Shown here: piece after piece, positions 1 through 8,134 of the stretch | Numbering within the stretch: the stretch's first letter is position 1 | Layout: the number at the start of each line of letters is the position of its first letter | NCBI RefSeq assembly: GCF_000712135.1 | Contig: NZ_JOOE01000004.1 | Coordinates: 560,501-624,500, forward strand | Length of the DNA stretch: 64,000 nt | Reading direction: 5' to 3' | From: Sphingomonas sp. UNC305MFCol5.2 | Lineage (GTDB): Bacteria > Pseudomonadota > Alphaproteobacteria > Sphingomonadales > Sphingomonadaceae | Position numbers and translations under genes: made by a program | The notes under the pieces: model-generated | Told to the model about the DNA's origin: nothing | The model's input: the letters and a program-made list of their open reading frames with translations, nothing else | The model's database searches: none

Positions 1-1491
1 GTGCCAGTCGTCGTTGAAGTCACCGCGAACGCCGCCGACGAAGCGCCAGGTGTCGCGAGTCACGATCTCGCTGCGACCACCAAAATCGACGTTGTAGCGA
101 CCGACCGGGAGCGTCTGCGCCGAAGTGGCGCCGTTCGAACAATAGCCGATCGCCTGGACCGCAGCGAGATTCGCTGCCGAAAGGAAGGCGTTGTCGCAGC
201 GCAGGTTCGGGATGCCGATCGTGTTGGCGATGGACTGATAGAAGGTCGGTTGGCCTTCCTGGATCGACTTCAGGTGAACGTATTTGCCCTCGGCGAACAC
301 TTCGAAAGCCGGCGAGAACTCGAACTTGAACAGCAGGTTGGCGTTGTAACGGTCGAGGCCGGGCGCCAGCTGACCCGTCTCGCGCAGAGTCGTGCCCGGA
401 ACCAGCGAGTTCGCGGCGCTGATGATGTTGCCCGAGCCGAACGGACGGAAGTCATAGGCCGGGATGTCCTGGAGCAGCGTGCCCGTCGGGCTGAAGCGAT
501 ACGTGCGCGGCTGGCCGTTGACGGTGCCGGGGTTGAGGCAGCGCACGGAGCCGATCGCGGCGCTGGCGCCGCCGGGGCCGAACGCGGCGCTCTGGCACTG
601 CGCGGCGCTGACATTCGCCAGCAGCGTGCCGCCAGTCGAGATGTTGTTGTTGCGAACGCCGCAGAAAAAGATCTGGTCGGGCACCCCGTCGCCGCTCTGC
701 GGCTCGCCGGTGGTGAAGTCGTTCAGATTGAGCTGGCAGCGGCCGCTATAAGAGCCGGTGATATCGTCGCGCTGGTTGTTATAAAGCGCGTCGGAATGCG
801 TGTATTCGAAGTTGCCGGAGATGTTGCCGCGGCCCTCCGCGAAGTTGGTGCCGGCAGTGACCGAACCGAAATAGATGTTGCGGTCGCCGTGGCTCGAAAT
901 GCCGTTCTGGGCATTGAGCTTGATGCCTTCGAAATTGTCCTTGAGAACGAAGTTGACCACGCCCGAGATCGCGTCCGAACCGTAAACGGCCGAGCTGCCG
1001 CCCGTGATTACGTCGACACGCTCCACGAGGTCGCTCGGGATCGTCTGCACGTCGACAAGGAAGCTGCCCGGCACCGCGGTGACGTGGCGGCGGCCGTTCA
1101 CGAGGACCAGCGTACGCTCGATGCCCAGCCCGCGAAGGTCGAGCAGGTTGAGGCCGGTGGTGCCGATGAAACGCGTCGAATTCGCCTGGCTGTAGGTCGA
1201 ACGGAGCGCCGGCAACTCATTGAGCTTATCGCCGATGCTGGCGCTGCCGCTCACGGCCAGGTCCTCGGCCGTCATGGTGGTGACCGGGGTCACCGTCTCA
1301 AGATTCGGCTGGCGAATGCGCGAACCGGTGACGACGATCGTTTCGTCTGAGGTCGTCTCGGTCTGGCCATCGCTGGTCTGCGCCGCCGAATCCGAGCTCT
1401 GCGGGTCCGCGGCCTGCGCAAATGCGACATGCGGTACCAGGAAAGCGGCGCTGGCAAGAGCGGTAGCACCGAGTAGTCGGCTGATTTTCAT
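1..1491 (-). CDS. TonB-dependent receptor, N-terminal part (cut by window start)
   Basis: Outer-membrane TonB-dependent receptor; the C-terminal barrel strands lie beyond the window. The ATG at 1491 follows a purine-rich GGGGG stretch and begins a signal peptide (MKISRLLGATALASAAF, cleavage after VAFAQA). After a short linker comes the TonB-box-like ETIVVTGSRI and a plug domain with the usual blocks LRGLGIERTLVLVNGRR, DVQTIPSDLVERVDVITGG and GSDAISGVVNFVL, then barrel sequence. It reads open through base 1 in one frame. The type resembles the sphingomonad/xanthomonad receptors for peptides, sugars or other plant-derived ligands, but the substrate cannot be told from the sequence and no partner gene is visible. 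A promoter must lie in 1492-1744, which holds no gene. Confidence 0.93.
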   Translation of the reverse strand, partial: MKISRLLGATALASAAFLVPHVAFAQAADPQSSDSAAQTSDGQTETTSDETIVVTGSRIRQPNLETVTPVTTMTAEDLAVSGSASIGDKLNELPALRSTYSQANSTRFIGTTGLNLLDLRGLGIERTLVLVNGRRHVTAVPGSFLVDVQTIPSDLVERVDVITGGSSAVYGSDAISGVVNFVLKDNFEGIKLNAQNGISSHGDRNIYFGSVTAGTNFAEGRGNISGNFEYTHSDALYNNQRDDITGSYSGRCQLNLNDFTTGEPQSGDGVPDQIFFCGVRNNNISTGGTLLANVSAAQCQSAAFGPGGASAAIGSVRCLNPGTVNGQPRTYRFSPTGTLLQDIPAYDFRPFGSGNIISAANSLVPGTTLRETGQLAPGLDRYNANLLFKFEFSPAFEVFAEGKYVHLKSIQEGQPTFYQSIANTIGIPNLRCDNAFLSAANLAAVQAIGYCSNGATSAQTLPVGRYNVDFGGRSEIVTRDTWRFVGGVRGDFNDDWH

Positions 1492-1744
1492 TTGGGGCCC
1501 CCTTTTCGAGCTTGATGCCCGATCAGGTCCAATGACGCCCTATACGGGTGTCAACGCGCAAGGCCGTTTGTGAACTGAGGATTAATTACCGATGCCCTGT
1601 TGCACTTATGCTACAGCTATTTTCCCTTTGTTGCGCTACTCAAGCGCATTGGGCAATTTTGTAACATTAGCGACTAACTGTACTATCACGGTGTAGCACC
1701 GCCGACTGGTGCGGCGCAGCGAACCTCGCCGCGCCGCCGAACCA

Positions 1745-2917
<1,173 letters not shown>

Positions 2918-2957
2918 GTTAATGAGGCTCCTGCGCAGACGTCTTTGTGTTTGGCGG

Positions 2958-4019
2958 CTATCTAGTGAGGGCAAGCGCGGTTAGCCAGTCCGCAAGCGGC
3001 TGCCACAAAGCTTCGCGCGCCCGGCTGCCGACGATCATCCCGACATGCCCCATCGCCAGCTCGCGCACCTCGCCGATCCGCGCGGCGCTGGCGGCGGGGA
3101 CGATGCGGTCGGTGCTCGAGACGAAGGAGAGAGCGGGGATACCCAAGGTCTCGGGATCGACGTTGCGGCCGGCGATCTGCCAGCGGCCGCTGCCGGGAAG
3201 GTCCGCCACGAAGAAGTCGTCGAACAACTGTCGGCCGGCGGCGAAGGTGAGCGGGGCGCCGCCATTGGCCCAATCCTCGAGCGCGACGAAGGCGCGGGCC
3301 TCGGCGCTGTCGGGCTCCAGGCGTGCGAAGCGCTCGAACTTGGCGATCGTGCGCCTCGGATCGAGCTGCCAGAACCCCGACTGCAGGACTTCCATCGGCA
3401 CCAGGCCCAGCTGTTCGCACGTGTCGTGGGCCTGGTCCCACAAGGCGGAGATCGGTTCGAGTGCGTCGCCATACGCCTTGAAGCGCCATGGTGCGGCGAT
3501 GGTGACGAGACCGGCGGTTCGAATCGCGGCGGCCGTGGCAGTCGCCATCGTGCCGCCGAGGCAATAGCCGACCAGCGCGGGCGGGCGATCGAGCGTGGCG
3601 AGCAACGGAAGGAGCAACCCCTCGACATGCGCCGTCACGTCCTGCGCGCGATCGTCGGGCGTGGGCGAGCCCCAGTCGACGAGGAGCGGGTGCACGCCGT
3701 GCTGCGCGAGCCAGCGGAGCAGCGAATTCTCGCCGAGATCAAGGACCAGCGGCGGATTGATCAGCGACGGCACGAACACCACCGGCAGGCCGGTGCCGCC
3801 ATAATCGCGCAGCACCGCGCGGCCCGCGCTGGCGACCGCCGGCATCGGTTCGCGCGGTGCCGGGCGGGGGGCTTCCTGATAGGCGCGGAGACCGGCAAGT
3901 GCTGCGGCGCGTCGTTCGGGCGATGCTGCAGTTTCGCTGCGCAGCAGCGTCAGAAACAGGGGAAGTGGCCGAGGCCCTTGTTGCGATGCGGCAAAGGATG
4001 TTAGGGTATCACCATTCAC
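2958..4019 (-). CDS. Small PhaC-like alpha/beta hydrolase (putative PHA synthase, class III type)
   Basis: A 353-residue alpha/beta-hydrolase with the lipase-box variant GYCLGG, where cysteine replaces serine as in polyhydroxyalkanoate synthases. The triad can be read as C153, D304 (SSTDRIVP) and H325 (GHVGM), spacing close to the class III synthase PhaC. The size also fits class III (about 355 aa) rather than class I (about 590 aa). Class III enzymes normally need a PhaE subunit and none is nearby. The first in-frame start is GTG at 4019, only 14 bases from the ATG of divergent phaR, and no strong Shine-Dalgarno is seen. Placement between phaR and a thiolase supports a role in PHB polymerisation or turnover; a related esterase activity is possible. 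Confidence 0.75.
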   Translation of the reverse strand: MNGDTLTSFAASQQGPRPLPLFLTLLRSETAASPERRAAALAGLRAYQEAPRPAPREPMPAVASAGRAVLRDYGGTGLPVVFVPSLINPPLVLDLGENSLLRWLAQHGVHPLLVDWGSPTPDDRAQDVTAHVEGLLLPLLATLDRPPALVGYCLGGTMATATAAAIRTAGLVTIAAPWRFKAYGDALEPISALWDQAHDTCEQLGLVPMEVLQSGFWQLDPRRTIAKFERFARLEPDSAEARAFVALEDWANGGAPLTFAAGRQLFDDFFVADLPGSGRWQIAGRNVDPETLGIPALSFVSSTDRIVPAASAARIGEVRELAMGHVGMIVGSRAREALWQPLADWLTALALTR

Positions 4020-4033
4020 GCGTGGGGGTATCC

Positions 4034-4597
4034 ATGAAGAAGGCTGCTACGGGTTCCGGCCCGGTCATCATCAAAAAATACGCGAACCGCCGACTCTACA
4101 ACACCGAAACCTCGTCCTACATCACGCTCGATCATCTCGCGGTGATGACGCGCGAGGGGCGCGACTTCAAGGTCGTCGACGCCAAGACCGACGAGGACAT
4201 CACGCACAATGTGCTGACCCAGATCATCATGGAAGAGGAAGCGCGGGGCACTTCGATGCTGCCGGTCAATTTCCTCCGCCAGCTGATCTCGCTCTACGGC
4301 GATTCGATGCAGGCGATGGTGCCCGGCTATCTGGAAGCGTCGATGGACAGCTTCCGGCGCAACCAGGAGCAGTTCAAGTCGGCAGTCGAGGGGGCGTTCG
4401 CCAACTCGCCTTTCGCCGAGATCGCCAAGCGCAACATGGCGATGTTCGAAGCGGCTGCGGAAGCGTTCAAGCCGGGCGCGGTGCCAGGGGCTCCCGCAAC
4501 GCCGGCGCCCCCGACGGCCGAGGGCGGCGACGACGTCTCCGCGCTCAAGGCCGAACTGGCGCGGTTGCAGGACAAGATCGAGAAATTGGGCAAGTGA
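4034..4597 (+). CDS. phaR: Polyhydroxyalkanoate synthesis repressor PhaR
   Basis: DNA- and PHB-binding repressor that couples granule formation to phasin and synthase expression. The 187-residue protein has the diagnostic N-terminal block VIIKKYANRRLYNTETSSYI (PHB_acc_N, about residues 10-70) and then MLPVNFLRQLISLYGDSMQ and VPGYLEASM (PHB_acc repeat). The C-terminus is a proline/alanine linker and a short coiled coil (about 165-187). ATG 4034 matches the family N-terminus; GTG at 4022 would add four residues. The gene diverges from the PhaC-like gene and ends at a composite element with a strong terminator. It probably regulates its divergent neighbour as well as granule genes elsewhere. Confidence 0.95.
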   Translation: MKKAATGSGPVIIKKYANRRLYNTETSSYITLDHLAVMTREGRDFKVVDAKTDEDITHNVLTQIIMEEEARGTSMLPVNFLRQLISLYGDSMQAMVPGYLEASMDSFRRNQEQFKSAVEGAFANSPFAEIAKRNMAMFEAAAEAFKPGAVPGAPATPAPPTAEGGDDVSALKAELARLQDKIEKLGK

Positions 4598-4606
4598 CGG
4601 GCCCAT

Positions 4607-4755
4607 TCCCCTCCCTGCAAGGGAGGGGCTAGGGGTGGGTTAGAAAAGGTCGGGCTCGATGCCCGGCCTTTTCTTATTGCCGAGTGCATCGAAGGGCTCC
4701 CCGGCCTTCGCCGGGGTCGCACCCAACCCCAACCCCTCCCTTGCGGGGAGGGGAG
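4607..4755. repeat. Composite palindromic element, copy 1
   Basis: An outer pair of inverted arms (TCCCCTCCCTGCAAGGGAGG with GGGGTGGG on the left, ACCCCTCCCTTGCGGGGAGG on the right) encloses a terminator hairpin and a second small hairpin CCCCGGCCTTCGCCGGGG at about 4698-4715. A closely matching element lies at 31964-32104. It fills the whole gap between phaR and the convergent chemoreceptor-like gene. Confidence 0.85.
4643..4675 (+). terminator. Rho-independent terminator after phaR
   Basis: The stem GAAAAGGTCGGGC / GCCCGGCCTTTTC with loop TCGAT has an A-rich foot and is followed by T-rich sequence, so it can act in both directions. It lies about 45 bases after the phaR stop and also faces the 3' end of the convergent gene at 4756. 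Confidence 0.85.
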
Positions 4756-5823
4756 TTAGAGAGCCTTGCGCATGCCGAGGCCGCCCAGCGCCGCCCGAAT
4801 CTCGTCCATGCTGATCATCTTCTGCTCGATGACGCAGCGCAGGCCCAGCCCGTCGAAGCCGTGATGGCCGTCGGCGGTTGCGGTGGCGAAGGCGATCGTG
4901 GTGTCGGCCCGTGCCTCGGCACCGCGGACGGCCTTTGCCGGCAGCGGGATCGTCTCACCGAAACGCGTGCCGGAGGAATCCGCGACGATGCGCGCCGCCT
5001 CGTCGATGATCGAGATGCGGGTGCGCGCCCATTCCTTTTCGCCGAACAGCGAGCGATCGGAGATGATGGCGGGGATGCGCCCTTCCCAGTCGAACTCGAC
5101 GTAGAAGACTCCGGCGGGCCTGCCGTCGCTGTCGCGCGGACGGATGCCGGTGACGAAGACGAGCACCGCACGGTGATCGGACCAGGGGTTCTGCCAGACC
5201 TCGTCGGTGAACCACTGGTCGCGGCTGGTGCTGGCCATCGCTTTCAGGAATTGCGGCGCGTTACCGACATTGGTCTGACGGACGCGTGCATCGGGATCCG
5301 AACAGATGATGATGCGGCCATCGCGGTCGGCGACGAAGACGTTGAGATAATAAGGCGAGGTCCGGGTGAAAGCCGCAAGACGCGCCTGCGCGGCGGCGAG
5401 TTTTTCGGGCGTTGGATCGAGCGTTGCGGCGACGACTTCGGCATCGGACCCCATCACGCGCAGATCGACGCTGCGGCCATAGAGATGGCGCGTGACGTTC
5501 TGGATCAGCGCCTGGGCGAGCTCGACGAGGCGAGTCCCCTCGATCTCGCCGACCATCTCGTCGGCAATGCCCGCACCCATGGCGAGGCGCTCACGGACTT
5601 CGGAGCGAAATTCGAGGCTGGCATGGCGCGCCTGCTGGGCGAGCGCCTTCACTTCCTGCGCAACGACCGAGAAGCCGCGACCGGCTTCCCCCGAACGGGC
5701 GGCTTCGATCGCGGCGTTGAGCGCCAGCAGGTTGGTGCGTGCGGCGATCTCCTCGCTCGTGCTGGCGAAAGTATCGACCTCGTCGCGAAGGACGGACAGC
5801 AAAGAGCGGATCCGGCGTGGCAC
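4756..5823 (-). CDS. Soluble chemoreceptor-like protein: N-terminal signalling tip plus C-terminal sensor region
   Basis: 355 aa with no signal peptide or membrane segment. Residues about 20-65 are an almost perfect hairpin tip of a methyl-accepting chemotaxis protein (EIAARTNLLALNAAIEAARS, then GRGFSVVAQEVKALA), the site that contacts CheA/CheW. A helical linker follows, and residues about 130-340 look like a Cache/PDC-type sensor (FVADRDGRIIICSDPDARVR, FYVEFDWEGRIP, RISIIDEAARIVADS). Signalling domain first and sensor last is the reverse of classical receptors, though some soluble receptors (TlpD type) share it. The helix before the tip is very short (about 20 residues), so the usual four-helix bundle cannot form fully. 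Start is GTG 5823. No che genes are nearby. Confidence 0.8.
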   Translation of the reverse strand: MPRRIRSLLSVLRDEVDTFASTSEEIAARTNLLALNAAIEAARSGEAGRGFSVVAQEVKALAQQARHASLEFRSEVRERLAMGAGIADEMVGEIEGTRLVELAQALIQNVTRHLYGRSVDLRVMGSDAEVVAATLDPTPEKLAAAQARLAAFTRTSPYYLNVFVADRDGRIIICSDPDARVRQTNVGNAPQFLKAMASTSRDQWFTDEVWQNPWSDHRAVLVFVTGIRPRDSDGRPAGVFYVEFDWEGRIPAIISDRSLFGEKEWARTRISIIDEAARIVADSSGTRFGETIPLPAKAVRGAEARADTTIAFATATADGHHGFDGLGLRCVIEQKMISMDEIRAALGGLGMRKAL

Positions 5824-5888
5824 GGACCCGATAGCTACGGCTTATTGGTTAAGGGAGCGTGGACTATTGCGGCGGCGCAGCAAAAATA

Positions 5889-6704
5889 TCAGGGCTTCCT
5901 GAACTTTAGCGTCATCCTGTCGCTTTCGCCGATCGCCGCATATTTGGCCCGATCCACATCCTTGAGAGTGTAGCTGGGGGGGAGCGTCCAGACGCCTTGG
6001 GGCCAGTCGGCGGTGTCGCGCGCATTGGCGTTGACTTCAGAGGCGGCGACGAACTTGAACCCGGCCTGCTCTGCGAGCCGCCGGACCGTCGACACCTTGA
6101 TATAACCGCTGTTCTTCTCGCGCTCGTCGCTGGCGCTTTCGGGCAGGCGATGGTCTTCGATGCCAAGCACGCCGCCGGGCTTGAGCATCGCGAACATCTG
6201 CGCGAAGGCCTCGGCCGAATAATCCTGCCCGTTCCGCTGATACCCCATCCGCCAATTGTGGACGTTGCGGAAGGTGAGGACGATGTCGGCGCTGCCGTCG
6301 GGAACCTTGGGCTGGCCCTCGGCCCAGGGGAAAGCGGCGAGCTTCACATGACCGAAGACCGCCGGGTTCTTCGCCTGGAGCGCCTGCACGCCCTTCACGC
6401 CGTTTGGCCAGGGCGCAGCGGCGTAGAGCGTTCCCTTGGCCGCAGTGAGCGGCGCGAGGATCTCAGTATACCAGCCGCCGCCCGGCCAGATCTCCACCAC
6501 CGTCTGTCCCGGCTTGACTCCGAAGAAGCTCAAGGTCTCGACCGGGTGGCGATATTTGTCGCGTGCGATGTTCGCCGGCGTTCGCGTGCTGGCGGAAACC
6601 GCGTCCTGGATCGCGTGGCGCTGCGTCCGCGGCTCGCCCGCGGCGACGCTCGCCACGGCGATCGCAGTGGTAAGAAGGCCGAGCACGGTCAGAGTCTGGC
6701 GCAT
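5889..6704 (-). CDS. Exported class I methyltransferase-fold protein
   Basis: 271 aa beginning with a signal peptide (MRQTLTVLGLLTTAIAVASVAAG). The mature part contains a Rossmann methyltransferase core: VVEIWPGGGWYTEILAP is motif I, followed by ADIVLTFRNVHNW and MLKPGGVLGIEDHRLP. It matches the predicted-methyltransferase group COG4798, commonly found with a signal peptide. Because S-adenosylmethionine is not normally available in the periplasm, the actual role is unclear. Its stop is 65 bases from the start codon of the downstream chemoreceptor-like gene, so the two may be co-transcribed. Confidence 0.85.
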   Translation of the reverse strand: MRQTLTVLGLLTTAIAVASVAAGEPRTQRHAIQDAVSASTRTPANIARDKYRHPVETLSFFGVKPGQTVVEIWPGGGWYTEILAPLTAAKGTLYAAAPWPNGVKGVQALQAKNPAVFGHVKLAAFPWAEGQPKVPDGSADIVLTFRNVHNWRMGYQRNGQDYSAEAFAQMFAMLKPGGVLGIEDHRLPESASDEREKNSGYIKVSTVRRLAEQAGFKFVAASEVNANARDTADWPQGVWTLPPSYTLKDVDRAKYAAIGESDRMTLKFRKP

Positions 6705-6721
6705 GACATTTCCTTACGTGG

Positions 6722-6943
6722 ATGGCAGAGCGCATGTGGGAGTTTTTCGAAACGATGCAACAACAATTATGGGGCGGTGCGGTAGCTGCCGTGCTGGTCG
6801 CGGTGGCCAGCGGTTTCGGCGAGCATCGCCGGCGCCGGCGCCGGGATGTGGACCGGATCGGATTCATGCCCTGGACGCTGCTCCAGGTGCTGGCGATGCT
6901 CGCTGCGGTGATCCTTGCGAGCCTCGCGCTCAACCTGCGCTAA
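6722..6943 (+). CDS. Small two-helix membrane protein, unknown
   Basis: 73 aa starting at ATG 6722, only 17 bases from the divergent methyltransferase-like gene. It has a hydrophobic stretch about 18-32 (GGAVAAVLVAVASGF), a strongly basic loop (EHRRRRRRDVDR) and a second stretch about 49-70 (MPWTLLQVLAMLAAVILASLAL). The positive-inside rule would put the basic loop in the cytoplasm with both ends outside. Its last four bases overlap the convergent protease gene. I do not recognise the family; the membrane pattern and tight fit support it as real. Confidence 0.6.
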   Translation: MAERMWEFFETMQQQLWGGAVAAVLVAVASGFGEHRRRRRRDVDRIGFMPWTLLQVLAMLAAVILASLALNLR

Positions 6944-8088
6944 TAGAATATGGCGAGCGTCAGGCTGCGCTCGGTGCCGTCGCATAATCCGACACGAACG
7001 GTTCGACCAGGCACGCCGACGGTCCATTCGATCAGTCCGTTCTTGACGTCTTCGGCCACGGTGACGCCATCGGCCGAGCAGATGAGGTCGCCCGCTTTCC
7101 AGCCGCCTGCCTCGGCGGGAGAGCCGCGCATGACATGGACTACCCGCAGCGCGGCGCCGGTGAGCTCGACGAGCAGCCCACTGGTCGAGCGGACGATCCT
7201 GGCGTCGCGCGTCTTGCCCGGCTGGAGAATCATCCGGCCGGCGCGGGGATCAAGGAGCACGCGATAGCGCAGCAGCATGCCGGTTCCCAGCCGGCCAGCA
7301 GCGCCGACGGAAGCGGAGAAGCCGCCGTCACCCTCGATTCGCAGTTCGGCCTCCACCGGCGCCATGCCGGCGAGCGAGAGGGACGGGATCACGAGCGTAT
7401 CGGTGACGACAGGGCCGCCCATGCCCCAGCCCAGCGTCGTGGTGACGCGCGCCTCTCGAATTCCGGTCGAGGCCCAGGCGGTGCGGCTCAACGTCAGTGA
7501 TCCGCCGTCGCCGGTATCGACGATGATCGGCCGCAACGCCTTGCCGGCGATCGCGACTTCGGACTGGTAGACGCCGTTGGGGATTCTGCGCCGCAGCGGC
7601 GCCGTGGTGCCGGAGAAGGGCATTCGTCCGCTCGACAGGATGCGAAAGCGGCGGGCGTCATAATCGATGTCGAGCGCGCAGCAGCTCAGGATGTCCGCCC
7701 CGACCAGTATATCGGCACCGAAGCGGATCTGCCCCGCGGGATCGGCGATGCCGACGCGGGCATGGCTGCGGGTCAGGCCGCCGAAGCGGATCGAAGCGGC
7801 ATCGGCCCAGCCGACTTCGACGCCGCCGCCGATTGCCAGCGCGCGCTGACGGCGCGAGGCCGCGAGGCCGGCGATGCGCGCGAAGCGGCTCGTCACGATG
7901 GTGTCGCTGAGCCCGGTATCGAGAATCGCCCAGCTCATATGGCCGTTGAGCGCGATCGGGAAACGGAGCTGGTTGTAGGGCGTCAGCTCGAAATCGACCC
8001 AGCGCGCCTCGGTGTCGGTATCGAGCGCGGTCGCTGCCTGCGGTGCGGCGAGTGCGACGATCGGGGCGAGGAGGGCGGGCACGGGCAT
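6940..8088 (-). CDS. Retropepsin-like aspartic protease with C-terminal PDZ domain
   Basis: 382 aa with a signal peptide (MPVPALLAPIVALAAPQAATA). There are two aspartyl-protease lobes in one chain: D57-T-G in ILDTGLSDTIVT and D191-T-G in PIIVDTGDGGSLTL, each with the hydrophobic-D-T-G-S/G signature. Residues about 295-370 form a PDZ-like domain (VVHVMRGSPAEAGGWKAGDL) that could bind C-termini or position substrate. It is expected in the periplasm or anchored at the outer membrane. Similar aspartyl-protease-PDZ proteins are widespread in sphingomonads and other bacteria, but substrates are mostly unknown. It stands 46 bases after the cpaF start on the same strand. Confidence 0.85.
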   Translation of the reverse strand: MPVPALLAPIVALAAPQAATALDTDTEARWVDFELTPYNQLRFPIALNGHMSWAILDTGLSDTIVTSRFARIAGLAASRRQRALAIGGGVEVGWADAASIRFGGLTRSHARVGIADPAGQIRFGADILVGADILSCCALDIDYDARRFRILSSGRMPFSGTTAPLRRRIPNGVYQSEVAIAGKALRPIIVDTGDGGSLTLSRTAWASTGIREARVTTTLGWGMGGPVVTDTLVIPSLSLAGMAPVEAELRIEGDGGFSASVGAAGRLGTGMLLRYRVLLDPRAGRMILQPGKTRDARIVRSTSGLLVELTGAALRVVHVMRGSPAEAGGWKAGDLICSADGVTVAEDVKNGLIEWTVGVPGRTVRVGLCDGTERSLTLAIFY

Positions 8089-8134
8089 AGCCTAGTGCGG
8101 AAACGACCGGGCCGAAATCTTCACTCGGCGGCGA

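Noticed and set aside
1..1350. 449-residue plus-strand ORF at the window start
   Set aside because: It is the GC-rich shadow of the TonB receptor on the other strand, and its residues show no family pattern.
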